Shown piece by piece: positions 6,601-17,130 of a stretch of 64,000 nucleotides of DNA. This stretch comes from Microscillaceae bacterium. GTDB taxonomy: Bacteria > Bacteroidota > Bacteroidia > Cytophagales > Microscillaceae. The DNA is taken from positions 38,124 to 102,123 of the forward strand of contig JANWZA010000040.1 of assembly GCA_025054775.1 (NCBI GenBank). Direction: 5' to 3'. The notes beneath the pieces are model-generated. The model worked only from the letters and a program-made list of their open reading frames with translations, searched no databases and was not told where the DNA came from. Position 1 is the stretch's first letter. Every line of letters begins with the position of its first letter. The position numbers and the translations under genes are program-made.

Positions 6601-9249
6601 ATGCCTAAACCTACACTTGCAGATACCAAAGAAACTCCCTTAATGAAGCAGTACAATACCTTCAAACAAAAATATCCAGGAACACTGATCTTGTTTCGTG
6701 TGGGAGATTTCTATGAAACTTTTGGAGAAGATGCCATTAAAGCGAGCCGCATCCTGAACATCACCCTTACCAAACGACACAATGGCGCCGCTTCTGAAAT
6801 TGAATTAGCAGGGTTTCCGCATCACGCTTTGAATAATTATCTACCTAAATTGGTGCGAGCAGGTGAACGCGTAGCTATTTGCGACCAATTAGAAGACCCT
6901 AAATATGCTAAAACTGTAGTAAAAAGAGGCATTACTGAAATCGTTACGCCTGGCATAGCTTACAACGATAACGTGTTGGAAGCACAAAAAAATAATTACC
7001 TTTGTGCAATTGCCCAAAACAAAGAAAACTGGGGAATTTCGTTTTTAGATGTTTCCACAGGTGAATTTTTGCTTACGCAAGGCACCCAAGAATACATTGA
7101 AAAATTGATACAAAGTTTTAGCCCTTCTGAAATTTTATTTAGCAAAGCCAAACGCAGAGAGGCAGAGGCATGGCTCAAAAACACTAATGCCCATGTGTTT
7201 TATGTAGAGGACTGGTTTTTGGAATATAATTTTGGCAAAGATTTGCTTACCAAACATTTCAAAACCATTTCGCTTAAAGGTTTTGGCATTGAGCATCTGC
7301 CCGAAGGTATTGCCGCTGCAGGAGCTATTTTGCATTACCTTTCTGAAAATAATCACAAAGATATTCGCCATATTACCCAAATTGCCCGCATTGACGAGGA
7401 GCGCTACGTGTGGTTAGATAAATTTACTATTCGCAATTTAGAACTAATTTATCCACAACACGAAAACGGCGTAGCTTTGTTACAAGTTTTAGACAAAACA
7501 CATACAAGTATGGGTGCGCGACTATTACAAAAATGGGTAGCTTTGCCTTTGAAAGATAAAAACCGCATTGAGGAGCGCCAAAGTGTGGTAGAAACTTTGT
7601 ACCAAAACACCGAACTATTAGACCAAATAGCTACCTTACTTCGCCAAACTACGGATATTGAACGGCTTATTTCCAAAGTTGCGTCCCAACGTATCAATCC
7701 GCGTGAGGTACAAATGCTCAAAAAAGGATTACAACAAGCCTTTTTACTTAAACAACTGCTTACGCAAACAAACCTACCTATTTTGCTTAAATTTGCTAAC
7801 CAACTTGCTGATTGTCAATTTGTTATCCAACTGATAGAAAAACAACTCAAAGAAGATGTAAAAACCGTTAGCAACGAGGGCAATTTGATAAAAGACGGCA
7901 ACCATGCTGAATTGGACGAGCTGCGCGATATTGTGCTAAATAGCAAAAAATACTTGGAAAAAGTGCGTCAGCACGCTGCTATGGAAACAGGCATTACTTC
8001 GCTCAAAATTGATTACAACAAAGTTTTTGGATACTATTTAGAAGTAAGCAATGCTCATAAGCACAAAGTCCCTAAAACGTGGATTCGCAAGCAAACACTT
8101 ACCAATGCAGAGCGATACATTACAGAAGAACTAAAAGTGTATGAGGATAAAATTTTGAATGCAGAAGAGAAAATTATTGCCCTTGAACAAAAATTATTCC
8201 AAGAATTAGTAAATCAACTTGCGGATTTTATTACTCCAATTCAACTAAACGCAAAAATATTAGCCCAAATAGATTGCTTAACAGCCTTTGCGAAAATTGC
8301 TTTGCAATACAATTACGTAAAACCTATTCTTACAGAGGAGAATAAAATTGTCATAGAGCAAGGCAGACACCCTGTGATAGAACGCCAACTTAGCCACGAC
8401 GAGCCATATGTACCTAATGATATTTTTTTAGATACTGAAAATCAGCAAATTATTGTAATCACGGGTCCGAACATGGCGGGCAAGTCTGCCCTTTTGCGTC
8501 AAACCGCTTTGATTGTGATAATGGCTCAAATTGGCAGTTTTGTTCCTGCCCAAAAAGCCGAAATTGGCATTACAGACAAAATTTTTACACGCGTAGGAGC
8601 TTCAGACAATATTGCCAAAGGCGAATCTACTTTTATGGTAGAAATGATGGAAACCGCCAGCATCATGAATAATTTGAGCGAAAGAAGTTTGATTTTAATG
8701 GACGAAATTGGCAGAGGCACAAGTACTTATGATGGTATTTCTATTGCGTGGGCTATTTTGGAATATTTGCACCAACATCCCAAATATCGCCCTAAAACGC
8801 TTTTTGCTACTCATTATCACGAGTTAAATGAATTAACAAAAACTTTTCCGCGTATCAAAAATTTTCATGTAACAGTAAAAGAGGTAGGTAATAAAATTAT
8901 TTTCTTACGCAAATTAGCCGAAGGCGGTGCAGAGCATAGTTTCGGTATTCACGTTGCGCAATTAGCAGGTATGCCCCAACAAATTGTATTGCGTGCCAAC
9001 GAAATTATGCAACATCTAGAACAGCAACGTGAGCAACAAAACTCTGCAAATACTGCTGAAAAACGCTCCTATGTAGATAAAAATACGCTTAAAACCATAC
9101 CCCAAGCTATACCTCCAATGCAAATTTTTGAGGCAACAAACCTACAATTTGAACAAATAAAATCATTACTTGCTAAAATTGATATTAACACGCTCTCTCC
9201 CATTGAGGCATTGCTCAAATTGAACGAATTGAAAAATCTGCTTAAATAA
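6601..9249 (+). CDS. mutS: DNA mismatch repair protein MutS
   Basis: Mismatch-recognition ATPase of MutS1 type. The N-terminal mismatch-binding domain holds the FRVGDFYETFGEDA segment with the Phe-X-Glu wedge (FYE). Walker A GPNMAGKS lies at residues 622-629 and the Walker B region DEIGRGTSTYDG about 80 residues later, followed by the ATHYHEL switch. At 882 residues from the chosen ATG it is full length, including the C-terminal helices. The frame extends seven codons upstream to a TTG at 6580, but the ATG at 6601 gives the usual N-terminus. It is divergent from ffs and ends 9 bases from the convergent uvrA stop. mutL is not adjacent. Confidence 0.95.
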   Translation: MPKPTLADTKETPLMKQYNTFKQKYPGTLILFRVGDFYETFGEDAIKASRILNITLTKRHNGAASEIELAGFPHHALNNYLPKLVRAGERVAICDQLEDPKYAKTVVKRGITEIVTPGIAYNDNVLEAQKNNYLCAIAQNKENWGISFLDVSTGEFLLTQGTQEYIEKLIQSFSPSEILFSKAKRREAEAWLKNTNAHVFYVEDWFLEYNFGKDLLTKHFKTISLKGFGIEHLPEGIAAAGAILHYLSENNHKDIRHITQIARIDEERYVWLDKFTIRNLELIYPQHENGVALLQVLDKTHTSMGARLLQKWVALPLKDKNRIEERQSVVETLYQNTELLDQIATLLRQTTDIERLISKVASQRINPREVQMLKKGLQQAFLLKQLLTQTNLPILLKFANQLADCQFVIQLIEKQLKEDVKTVSNEGNLIKDGNHAELDELRDIVLNSKKYLEKVRQHAAMETGITSLKIDYNKVFGYYLEVSNAHKHKVPKTWIRKQTLTNAERYITEELKVYEDKILNAEEKIIALEQKLFQELVNQLADFITPIQLNAKILAQIDCLTAFAKIALQYNYVKPILTEENKIVIEQGRHPVIERQLSHDEPYVPNDIFLDTENQQIIVITGPNMAGKSALLRQTALIVIMAQIGSFVPAQKAEIGITDKIFTRVGASDNIAKGESTFMVEMMETASIMNNLSERSLILMDEIGRGTSTYDGISIAWAILEYLHQHPKYRPKTLFATHYHELNELTKTFPRIKNFHVTVKEVGNKIIFLRKLAEGGAEHSFGIHVAQLAGMPQQIVLRANEIMQHLEQQREQQNSANTAEKRSYVDKNTLKTIPQAIPPMQIFEATNLQFEQIKSLLAKIDINTLSPIEALLKLNELKNLLK

Positions 9250-9258
9250 ATCTACAAG

Positions 9259-12075
9259 CTATCTCTGCATTTCTTTTCGTAAGAAATGAGCTGTGTAACC
9301 TTTCTCAAATTGAAGCATCTGCTCAGGTGTGCCTTCAAAAATGATTTCACCTCCAAGCTCACCTCCTTCTATGCCGAGGTCTATGATATGGTCAGCTACT
9401 TTCACTACGTCAAGATTATGCTCAATAACCAGTACCGTGTTGCCTTTATCTACCAATCGGTTTAGTACATCAAGCAAAATACGTATGTCTTCAAAATGTA
9501 GCCCTGTGGTAGGTTCGTCTAAAATATAAAGAGTTTTGCCTGTGTCCTTTCGGCTTAGTTCAGTGGCTAATTTAATGCGTTGTGCCTCTCCGCCAGAAAG
9601 TGTGGTAGCTTGTTGCCCAAGGGTAATATAGCCCAAACCAACCTCTTGCAACATTTTGATTTTTCGGCTTATGATAGGTTGATTTTCAAAAAATTCTACG
9701 GCTTGCTCTACGGTCATGTCTAATACGTCGGCAATAGATTTACTTTTGAACCTTACCTCCAAAGTTTCACGGTTGTAGCGTTTGCCTTTGCAGGTTTCGC
9801 ACTGCACATAGACATCGGGCAAAAAATCCATTTCAATCAGTTTCATGCCACCGCCTTGGCAGTCTTCGCACCTTCCTCCTTTTACATTAAACGAAAATCG
9901 TCCTGCTTTGTAGCCACGTATTTTAGCCTCAGGAAGTTGGGCAAATAAGTTACGAATATCGGTAAAAAAACCAACGTAGGTAGCAGGATTAGAGCGAGGC
10001 GTTCTACCTATGGGGGCTTGGTCAATCTCAATCACCTTATCAATATTTTCCAAGCCTTCAATATGTTTGTAAGGCAGCGGTTGACGTTTTGCCCTAAAAA
10101 AATGTTGGTTCAAAATAGGAAAAAGTGTATCGTGAATAAGGCTAGATTTACCTGAGCCTGATACGCCTGTAACACAAATCAATTTGCCCAAAGGGAGAGT
10201 GAGGGTTACATTTTTGAGGTTATGCCCTGTTGCCCCAATTAGTTTTAGGGTTTTGCCATTGCCTTTGCGTCTTTCTTTGGGGACTTCAATGCGTTTGCGA
10301 TTAGCCAAATAATCTACCGTAAGCGTATGTTGTTGCAAAATTTCTTGTGGTGTTCCTTGGGCAATTACCCTTCCACCGTGCATACCTGCCCCTTTGCCAA
10401 TATCCAAAATGTAATCGGCTTCTAACATCATTTCTTTGTCATGCTCTACTACCAAAATGGTGTTGCCCAAGTCGCGCAAATTCTTCAAAGAATTGATAAG
10501 TTTCACGTTGTCGCGGGCGTGCAAGCCAATGCTCGGCTCATCTAAAATGTAAAGTACACCTACAAGTTGAGTTCCGATTTGTGTAGCCAAGCGAATACGT
10601 TGTGCCTCCCCTCCTGACAAACTTCGCATACTGCGGTCAAGCGTAAGGTAATCCAAACCAATATCTAACAAAAGCCGTACACGCTTGCGAATTTCTTTGA
10701 GCAAGCCTTCTACGATCTGGTTTTGTGTAGGACTAAGGCGACTTTCCAAATCATTCAACCATTCTTGTAATTGCCGAATAGTAAGCGAAGCTAATTCGTG
10801 AATATTTTTGTTATCAATTTTGAAATACAGACTTTCTTTTTTCAGCCTTGCCCCTTGGCAGGTAGGGCAGATGCGTTGAGCAATAAAATCGCGCATAAAG
10901 TTGTGCATTTTTTCGGAGCCTTCCTCGTAGTGGCGGCTAATGTAAGGAATAATGCCCTCATAGACAACAGGGTAAGGGCGTTGGTACTTTTCTGAAAAAA
11001 TGACGTAATTCTTCTGATTACCATACAGTATTTCATTTAGCACCTCCTCGGGAATATCTTTGATAGGAACGGTAAGATTGAGGTTGTAATCTTTTAATAC
11101 AGCTTCAATTTGCTTAAAAATCCACGTACCATTGTAATCACCTAAAACGGCAATTCCCCCTCGGCTGATACTCAAATTTTTGTCAGGAATAATTGCCTCT
11201 AAATCTATCTCTTCAATGTAGCCTAAGCCGTGGCAATTAGGGCATTGTCCATAGGGAGAATTAAAGGAAAAGCTACTAGGGGCAGGTTCTTGATAAGAAA
11301 TGCCTGATTCAGGGCAGACTAATAGTTTAGAAAAAAAATGCAACTGCTCTTTACTCCCCTCGTGGTAAATAAGAGACATAATGCCTTTACCCTCTTTGAG
11401 GGCTAAAGCTACCGATTGGGCTAACCTATATCGCTCATTTTCAGTAACTTGTATTCTATCTACTACCAACTCAATATCATGCACTTTGTACCTATCTACT
11501 TGCATTTTGGGTTCAAGGTCAGTAATTTTGCCATCAATCCGCATTTTGGTATAGCCTAACCTGCGGTATTGCTCAAAAAGTTCGCGGTAATGCCCTTTGC
11601 GCCCCTTGACAAGCGAAGCCAAGAGGCTAATTTTTTGCCCTTGAAATTGCCGAATAATGCTATCTATAATTTGGTCTTCGGTTTGTTTCACCATTTTTTT
11701 GCCTGTAACGTAAGAATAAGCCTCACCTGCACGAGCAAACATGACGCGCAAAAAGTCATAAATTTCGGTGGTAGTTCCTACCGTAGAGCGCGGGTTACGT
11801 GTGGTAGTCTTTTGTTCTATGGCAATAACAGGGCTTAATCCGTCAATTTTATCTACCTCGGGGCGTTTCATATCACCAATAAAAGAGCGGGCATAAGCCG
11901 AAAAACTTTCTAAATAGCGGCGTTGCCCTTCGGCATAAAGTGTATCAAAAGCCAAAGAAGATTTGCCCGAACCTGAAACCCCTGTGATTACTACTAACTT
12001 TTGGCGTGGAATACTTACATCTATATTTTTGAGATTATGTTCTCGCGCACCCCAAATTTCAATATATTCGTTCAT
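9259..12075 (-). CDS. uvrA: Excinuclease ABC subunit A
   Basis: Damage-recognition ATPase of nucleotide excision repair, working with UvrB. At 938 residues it shows two ABC modules: the first Walker A GVSGSGKS at residues 32-39, the second [13 protein letters not shown] near residue 640, and two LSGGEAQRI signatures. Both zinc modules are present: CPES...CPNC in the first half and CEDC...CETC in the second. Zinc, signature and Walker B residues all look intact. It converges on mutS with a 9-base gap and no evident terminator between them, so the 3' ends of the two repair transcripts are likely to overlap. Confidence 0.97.
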   Translation of the reverse strand: MNEYIEIWGAREHNLKNIDVSIPRQKLVVITGVSGSGKSSLAFDTLYAEGQRRYLESFSAYARSFIGDMKRPEVDKIDGLSPVIAIEQKTTTRNPRSTVGTTTEIYDFLRVMFARAGEAYSYVTGKKMVKQTEDQIIDSIIRQFQGQKISLLASLVKGRKGHYRELFEQYRRLGYTKMRIDGKITDLEPKMQVDRYKVHDIELVVDRIQVTENERYRLAQSVALALKEGKGIMSLIYHEGSKEQLHFFSKLLVCPESGISYQEPAPSSFSFNSPYGQCPNCHGLGYIEEIDLEAIIPDKNLSISRGGIAVLGDYNGTWIFKQIEAVLKDYNLNLTVPIKDIPEEVLNEILYGNQKNYVIFSEKYQRPYPVVYEGIIPYISRHYEEGSEKMHNFMRDFIAQRICPTCQGARLKKESLYFKIDNKNIHELASLTIRQLQEWLNDLESRLSPTQNQIVEGLLKEIRKRVRLLLDIGLDYLTLDRSMRSLSGGEAQRIRLATQIGTQLVGVLYILDEPSIGLHARDNVKLINSLKNLRDLGNTILVVEHDKEMMLEADYILDIGKGAGMHGGRVIAQGTPQEILQQHTLTVDYLANRKRIEVPKERRKGNGKTLKLIGATGHNLKNVTLTLPLGKLICVTGVSGSGKSSLIHDTLFPILNQHFFRAKRQPLPYKHIEGLENIDKVIEIDQAPIGRTPRSNPATYVGFFTDIRNLFAQLPEAKIRGYKAGRFSFNVKGGRCEDCQGGGMKLIEMDFLPDVYVQCETCKGKRYNRETLEVRFKSKSIADVLDMTVEQAVEFFENQPIISRKIKMLQEVGLGYITLGQQATTLSGGEAQRIKLATELSRKDTGKTLYILDEPTTGLHFEDIRILLDVLNRLVDKGNTVLVIEHNLDVVKVADHIIDLGIEGGELGGEIIFEGTPEQMLQFEKGYTAHFLRKEMQR

Positions 12076-12140
12076 GCGGGCAAAGTTCTGAAAAAAAAAC
12101 GACTTTTACAAGGCTTTGAATGATTTACAAACTATCTAAT

Positions 12141-12173
12141 AAAAAAGGTTGCAACTTTTGAGGTTGCAACCTT
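12141..12173 (-). terminator. Rho-independent terminator of the small secreted-protein gene
   Basis: An 11-bp perfect stem (12145-12155 with 12163-12173) and a 7-base loop are followed on the minus strand by six T. It lies about 20 bases past the stop of the gene at 12194-12493. Confidence 0.85.
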
Positions 12174-12193
12174 ATAATAACAAAATTCTATTT

Positions 12194-12493
12194 TTAGAAA
12201 TATTTAATAACAACGCCTTTTTTGAGATAAATTCTTACGGCTTTATTGAGTTTGCGTACGGTCTGAGGATTCTTTACATCAATTTGCACACCTACTAAGG
12301 TCTCCTCGTACACCAATTCATTTTTATCATTATAGAAACGAATAATATTTTGCATTGGGTAAGTGGCATTGCGTTCAATTACCCAACTACCTCTTTGTTT
12401 AGGGCGATTTGCCCATGCGTTCAACGTTGTTGTGAAGACAAGAAACATCACTGCTATTGCCACACTTAAAACATTTGCTCTTACTCTTTTCAT
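12194..12493 (-). CDS. Small secreted protein of unknown function
   Basis: 99 residues with an N-terminal signal sequence (basic MKRVRAN, hydrophobic core to about residue 25, likely cleavage after the Ala-rich segment). The mature part of about 70 residues is basic and holds alternating polar/hydrophobic stretches such as IIRFYNDKNELVYEETLVG, which suggest a small beta fold. This kind of short exported protein is common in Cytophagales, but no named family was recognised. A minus-strand TAAGTTTG (12555-12562) could be its -7 box. It is transcribed alone and closed by a good terminator. The function is unknown. Confidence 0.65.
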   Translation of the reverse strand: MKRVRANVLSVAIAVMFLVFTTTLNAWANRPKQRGSWVIERNATYPMQNIIRFYNDKNELVYEETLVGVQIDVKNPQTVRKLNKAVRIYLKKGVVIKYF

Positions 12494-12732
12494 CTTCCTT
12501 AAGTGTTTTAATTGTGAAACAAAAATAAAAAACCACTCTCTCTAAATTGAGGTGCAAACTTAAGAAAATATTATGAAAATGTTAATTTAATGTTAATTTT
12601 TTTTGAAAAAAATCTATTTTTTAGCTAAAATTTTCCCTTTAACAAGAAAAAATTGTATTTTTTCTTTTTACTTCAAGTCAATAAGTTTAGCTAGCAGTAC
12701 ATAAGCAAGTTCTGAAAAAATTACTTTTTCGC

Positions 12733-12740
12733 TACTTTTG
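12733..12740 (+). promoter_or_regulatory. -7 element of a putative promoter for the restriction-modification gene
   Basis: TACTTTTG matches TAnnTTTG 22 bases before the ATG at 12763, implying a leader of about 15 bases. The -33 region has only a weak TTC at the right distance. Confidence 0.45.
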
Positions 12741-12762
12741 CAACAAATACCGCAAACAAATT

Positions 12763-15700
12763 ATGCACGAATTTACACAATATTACCAAGCCCTCCTAAA
12801 CCACGAACCAAGTGAGATTACAGAACATTCTCTCCGACCTGCCCTCAACAAATTGCTTGTGGCTCTTGCCCAAGAGGTAAACCCTGACATAAAAATTGTT
12901 CACGAACCCAAACGAGAAGGCAAATTTGGCGCCCCTGACTTCAAAATTTTTGAAGTTTACAACATCATTGGCTACGTTGAAAACAAAAAAATAGACGAGC
13001 AGTTAGACAAAACACTTAAAACCGAACAGATAAAAAAATATACCGAACTTTCAGATAATTTGCTCTTAACTAACTACATAGAATGGATTTGGCTAAGAAA
13101 AGGTGCGGTGCAACAACGAGAAATTTTATGCCACATTGCCGACCTACGCAATAAAAAGCCTACCCTTGATTTGACTCGTGCCAAAGCCGTCAAAGCATTG
13201 ATTACCAACTTTTTATCTACCGCACCGCAAGGCATTGTCGAAGCCAACCGATTAGCCGAAAGTTTGGCATTGAGAGCCAAATTATTGAAAAATTTTATCT
13301 TCGAGGAATTAGAACGACAAGAAAAATTAGACGAGCAGCCCAAACTTAAAGGGCTTTACTATACTTTCAAAGAATTTGTTTTTAACGATTTAACCACTAC
13401 CGCCTTTGCCGATGCTTTTGCCCAAACCTTGATTTATGGGCTATTCCTTGCCAAACTCAATGCAGATACCACGCAAGTCAATTTGTATAATGTTTCGCAG
13501 TTCATTCCTACGCCTTTTCAACTGATAAGAGAATTAGTAGATTTTTTGAAAGAGCTAGAAAACCCTGACTACCGCGAAACACGTTGGGTTGTAGAAGAGG
13601 TACTAACCATCTTGAACACACTGAATTTGAGAGCAATACAAGAAAGTTTATCCTTTATCCAACCTACGAACTATCCTACCTCGGCTCTCTCCGAAAATGA
13701 CGATTTTATACCTTCCAAGGACCCGTACATCTATTTTTATGAAGACTTTTTAGCCGCTTACGACAAGGCTTTGCGAAAAGCCAAAGGAGTGTATTACACA
13801 CCCTCGCCAGTGGTGAGTTTTATTGTAAAATCTACCAACGAAGTGCTAAAACAAGAATTTGGTATAAGCGACGGACTTTCTGACCAAAATCAAGTTACAA
13901 TTTTAGACTTTGCCACAGGAACAGGTACTTTTTTAGTGGAGATTTTTCAACAAATATTAGAAACCCTGCCCCCTGAATCAGGAAAAAAATCGCTCCTTAT
14001 CAAAGAACATTTATTAAAAAATATTTACGGCTTTGAATATTTGATAGCCCCTTATGCTATTGCTCACCTTAAACTTTCTCAATTTTTGAAAGAACACGGC
14101 TATCATTTGGCAGATAAAGAACGTTTGCGTGTGTTCCTAACTAATACCCTAGAACCCATTGACAAGCAAATGCGTATTCCGCTTTTGCCTGCTCTCACCA
14201 AAGAAAGCCGCGAAGCCCAAGAAATAAAAGACAAACCTATTTTGGTAATTACAGGCAACCCACCTTATTCTATCAAATCAACCAATAAAAGCAAATTTAT
14301 TTTGCAGTTGCTCAAATATTACAAAGAAGGATTGAATGAAAAAAATGAAACCTTAAATGACGATTACATTAAATTTATTCGTTTTGCCCACGATAAAATC
14401 AATAAAGCAGGAAAAGGAATTTTAGCAATTATTACCAATAATTCCTACCTTGAAGGGCTAAGCCACCGCAGAATGAGAGAAACACTTTACAATGATTTTG
14501 ACAAAATTTACATTCTCAATTTGCATGGCAATAGCTTACGTGGGGAAACTGACAAGAATATTTTTGATATTCGTATCGGTGTTTGTATTTTGATTGCCGT
14601 CAAACTACCTAAACCACTTAGAGAAAAGCAAGTTTTTTATTTTTCTACCCAAAAACACCAACTTGTTAAACGAAAAGAAAAATACCATTTTTTACGTTCC
14701 AATGATATAAAAACCACTCCTTTTGTCCAACTCAAACCACAAAGTCCTGACTTTTGGTTCGTAGAGAAAGATTTGTCTTTGGCTGAGTTATATGGCGATT
14801 TCTGGAACGTAACCGATATTTTTCAACTTTACAATAGTGGTATCCAAACCTCAAAAGATGCAGTAGTAACGGATAGAGATTTTGATACACTTTTTGAAAG
14901 AGTGAGAGAGATTTTGCAATATGACCGTGAAAATCTAAAAGAATTACGGCAAAAATATAATTTAGTAGATACTTCTGGCTGGAAATTAGAGAAGTTTTTG
15001 AAAACAAAATTAAGTAAAGAATTTATTACCCAATTTCAACACAAACCTTTTGATAATAAATGGCTATATTACGAACCAAATGCTCTCACCAGAGATAGAT
15101 ATGTTGTGATGCAACACTTTCTAAAAAAGGAAAACCTTGGCTTGGTGCTTATGAGAACTCCTATTCCTGCTAATAACACCCAATTTTTAGTTACTAACAA
15201 AATGATTGATGGCAATTATTTCGGATTTAGAAGCTACCTCATTCCACTTTACACCTTCCATGAAAGAGAAACCTTGAAAAAACGTTTGGAAAGTAAAGGT
15301 ACTACCTACAAAAAGGCTTATTTGAAAGCAAAAAAAGAGTTAGACCAAGCTACGGAAACTTACCTAAAAGCCCAAGAAGATGCAGAAACAACTAAACCAC
15401 TTTTAGAAGAACTACGAACCATTGTAGAGGAAAAAAGAACAATCTTAGACAACCTAAAAACCTTAACCTTATTCGCAGAAATTGAAAAACAAAATACCGA
15501 AATCGTAAAAATCCCTAATTTTACCGCTCAATTTATGTATTTTATTAAAGAAAAATACACAAATCAATACACTCCTGAACAAATTTTAAGCTACATTTAT
15601 GCTATTTTGTATAGCCCCATCTACCGTACCAAATATGCCGATTTCCTTAAAACTGATTTTCCTAGAATTCCTTTTATTGATGATGAAACTAGCTTTATAC

Positions 15701-16047
15701 AATTAGCACAAATAGGTAAGGAACTGATTGATTTACACACTTTTACAAATATTCCTACCTCTACTTACGGCATATTCCAAGGGAAAGGTGATAACACAGT
15801 TGCTCAAATCAATTATTTGAATGGTAATTTATTTATCAACCCAACACAATATTTTGAGAACGTACCCCAAGAGGCTTATCTGTTTACTATAGGAAATTAC
15901 CCAATTTTAGAACGATACCTAAAAGACCGCCAAGACCAACCCTTGACTTTGGACGAAATACAACATCTTGAAAAATTGATAAAAATTTTGTTTTTTACTA
16001 CTGAAATCATGAAAAAACTTGAAAAAATTACCCAAAAATTACTATGA
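12763..16047 (+). CDS. Single-chain type IIG-like restriction-modification enzyme
   Basis: A 1094-residue protein that joins cutting, methylation and site recognition. An N-terminal nuclease motif of PD-(D/E)XK form is visible as PD at residues 58-59 and ENK at 73-75. The N6-adenine methylase core follows, with the YYTPSPVVSFIV entry motif near 345, SAM motif I (DFATGTGTF, 382-390) and catalytic motif IV NPPYS at 499-503. The C-terminal half, with a coiled stretch around 840-890, should carry target recognition. No helicase motifs were seen, so a type ISP enzyme is less likely. The gene is uninterrupted and has its own promoter-like site. Debris of other genes follows it. The recognition sequence cannot be predicted. 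Confidence 0.85.
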   Translation: MHEFTQYYQALLNHEPSEITEHSLRPALNKLLVALAQEVNPDIKIVHEPKREGKFGAPDFKIFEVYNIIGYVENKKIDEQLDKTLKTEQIKKYTELSDNLLLTNYIEWIWLRKGAVQQREILCHIADLRNKKPTLDLTRAKAVKALITNFLSTAPQGIVEANRLAESLALRAKLLKNFIFEELERQEKLDEQPKLKGLYYTFKEFVFNDLTTTAFADAFAQTLIYGLFLAKLNADTTQVNLYNVSQFIPTPFQLIRELVDFLKELENPDYRETRWVVEEVLTILNTLNLRAIQESLSFIQPTNYPTSALSENDDFIPSKDPYIYFYEDFLAAYDKALRKAKGVYYTPSPVVSFIVKSTNEVLKQEFGISDGLSDQNQVTILDFATGTGTFLVEIFQQILETLPPESGKKSLLIKEHLLKNIYGFEYLIAPYAIAHLKLSQFLKEHGYHLADKERLRVFLTNTLEPIDKQMRIPLLPALTKESREAQEIKDKPILVITGNPPYSIKSTNKSKFILQLLKYYKEGLNEKNETLNDDYIKFIRFAHDKINKAGKGILAIITNNSYLEGLSHRRMRETLYNDFDKIYILNLHGNSLRGETDKNIFDIRIGVCILIAVKLPKPLREKQVFYFSTQKHQLVKRKEKYHFLRSNDIKTTPFVQLKPQSPDFWFVEKDLSLAELYGDFWNVTDIFQLYNSGIQTSKDAVVTDRDFDTLFERVREILQYDRENLKELRQKYNLVDTSGWKLEKFLKTKLSKEFITQFQHKPFDNKWLYYEPNALTRDRYVVMQHFLKKENLGLVLMRTPIPANNTQFLVTNKMIDGNYFGFRSYLIPLYTFHERETLKKRLESKGTTYKKAYLKAKKELDQATETYLKAQEDAETTKPLLEELRTIVEEKRTILDNLKTLTLFAEIEKQNTEIVKIPNFTAQFMYFIKEKYTNQYTPEQILSYIYAILYSPIYRTKYADFLKTDFPRIPFIDDETSFIQLAQIGKELIDLHTFTNIPTSTYGIFQGKGDNTVAQINYLNGNLFINPTQYFENVPQEAYLFTIGNYPILERYLKDRQDQPLTLDEIQHLEKLIKILFFTTEIMKKLEKITQKLL

Positions 16048-16133
16048 AAATTATACAAATCCTACAAGTAGCCCCCCCAAATATCCACCAAGCAATCAGA
16101 GAAACTTTACCTAAAGGTAATGTTTCTTACTGA
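16044..16133 (+). pseudogene. Short remnant ORF overlapping the RM gene stop
   Basis: An ATG at 16044 overlaps the RM stop codon (ATGA), the arrangement of a translationally coupled gene. It encodes only 29 residues, beginning MKIIQILQVAPPNIHQAIRE, and then meets a stop. A run of seven C at 16072-16078 lies in it; with six C the frame would continue to about 16190. It could be the decayed head of a partner gene or a chance ORF. No family was recognised. Confidence 0.4.
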
Positions 16134-16283
16134 AAAAGCAGGCAGTTCTAAGGTGGGAGCTAATTTGGTTTCAGCTACGCGTCAGTAAGCTAATTATACC
16201 GCTTGAATGGTGAAAACAGCTTTTAGAAACAAACACATAAACTCAAATATTGCTTTTTGGCAGAAAAAGCCTGAATTTGTAGA

Positions 16284-16352
16284 ATGAAAACAGCAATAAA
16301 ACAGAATAGCAAAAATAAATTTGGGCAATACTTTACACCAAAAGTAGTGTAA
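16284..16352 (+). pseudogene. Fragment of an N6-adenine DNA methylase (N-terminus only)
   Basis: ATG at 16284 opens a 22-codon frame whose product ends with NKFGQYFTPKVV and then a stop. GQYFTP followed by V is the hallmark entry motif of N6-adenine DNA methylases of type I and type IIG systems, normally followed by a methylase domain of several hundred residues. Nothing of the rest is seen downstream. This reads as the stump of a second restriction-modification gene, lost by deletion, beside the intact RM gene. The short length keeps confidence moderate. Confidence 0.6.
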
Positions 16353-16605
16353 AGAAAAACATCTACCAACATTACATTTGTAGCAAGGCGGGGCAGACTT
16401 GATAACTTGAAACTTTTGTGTTACTTATTGGCTTTTGTGCGTGTGGGAACGTTGAAGCTGTATAAAACCTACTCTGCACAAATACTTTACCATTGCCCTG
16501 CAATACCTCGCTTCGCTCAGCACTGAAAGATTTGAGTACATAACAAAAGCTCTTTCAAGCCTTAGCCAATTGACTTAAAAGAGCATAAACAAACGGGATT
16601 ACAAG
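16353..16605 (+). other. Non-coding stretch after the methylase fragment
   Basis: About 250 bases with no coding frame. The part 16380-16500 is GC-richer than its surroundings (for example GCAAGGCGGGGCAGACTTG) and may be a dispersed non-coding repeat or a recombination scar. An imperfect stem (GCTCTTTCAAG ... CTTAAAAGAGC) near 16550-16585 could end transcription from either side. Confidence 0.4.
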
Positions 16606-16968
16606 TTATTTCTTTTTGCAACAACTAGGCAGAGCATCATAAGCTTTTTGATCTGCAGGTATGTCATCAGCATCGTAACCTGTATTGCTAATCACCTTAC
16701 GGATTGCTTCTGCATCAATTTGATTACTATTAAAAGTTACGTTTACTGCTTTGGTATTAAGGTCTAAATTGGCTTTTTTAATACCTTTAGTACTTTTCAA
16801 GGCTTTTTCAATGCGGTTTTTACACATTTCGCATTGTGCTGAAGTTTTGATACTAATTTGCTGATTACCTTTGGCTTTACCCTTACCTTTGCCGCTTTGG
16901 GCTTGGGTTTGGAATGAGAAAGTAAAGAAAAATAATATAAAGATAATCAAACTAACAAAAACTTTCAT
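16606..16968 (-). CDS. Secreted heavy-metal-associated (HMA) domain protein
   Basis: 120 residues from the ATG at 16968 (a 12-codon upstream extension was discarded because the signal peptide begins here). A hydrophobic signal sequence ending near TQAQ is followed by a basic GKGKGKAKGN linker, then one HMA ferredoxin-like fold. The metal site is CEMC within SAQCEMCKNRIEKAL, and the fold continues through the usual NLDLNTKAVNVTF and GYDADDIPA segments. A CC pair sits just before the C-terminal lysines and could add a metal ligand. It is probably periplasmic and binds copper or a similar soft metal. It is not beside a P-type ATPase, so the partner is unknown. A minus-strand TAGCTTTG at 17023-17030 is a likely -7 box. 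Confidence 0.82.
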   Translation of the reverse strand: MKVFVSLIIFILFFFTFSFQTQAQSGKGKGKAKGNQQISIKTSAQCEMCKNRIEKALKSTKGIKKANLDLNTKAVNVTFNSNQIDAEAIRKVISNTGYDADDIPADQKAYDALPSCCKKK

Positions 16969-17130
16969 ATGGCTTATAAGTGTTAAGGTTAATGTAGTAA
17001 ACAAATAAACGAATTTTAGCTACAAAGCTAACATTTTTCCAAAAAATTATGTTTGCAAATGGTACAAAACTTGTTTTTTTTACCTTAAAATTACCTCTAC
17101 CTCAATTTTTTTATTATTTTTTAAGTTGTT

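Noticed and set aside
12763..16047. Type ISP (helicase-containing) restriction enzyme
   Set aside because: No DEAD/helicase motifs between the nuclease and methylase parts; the length and layout suit a type IIG enzyme better.
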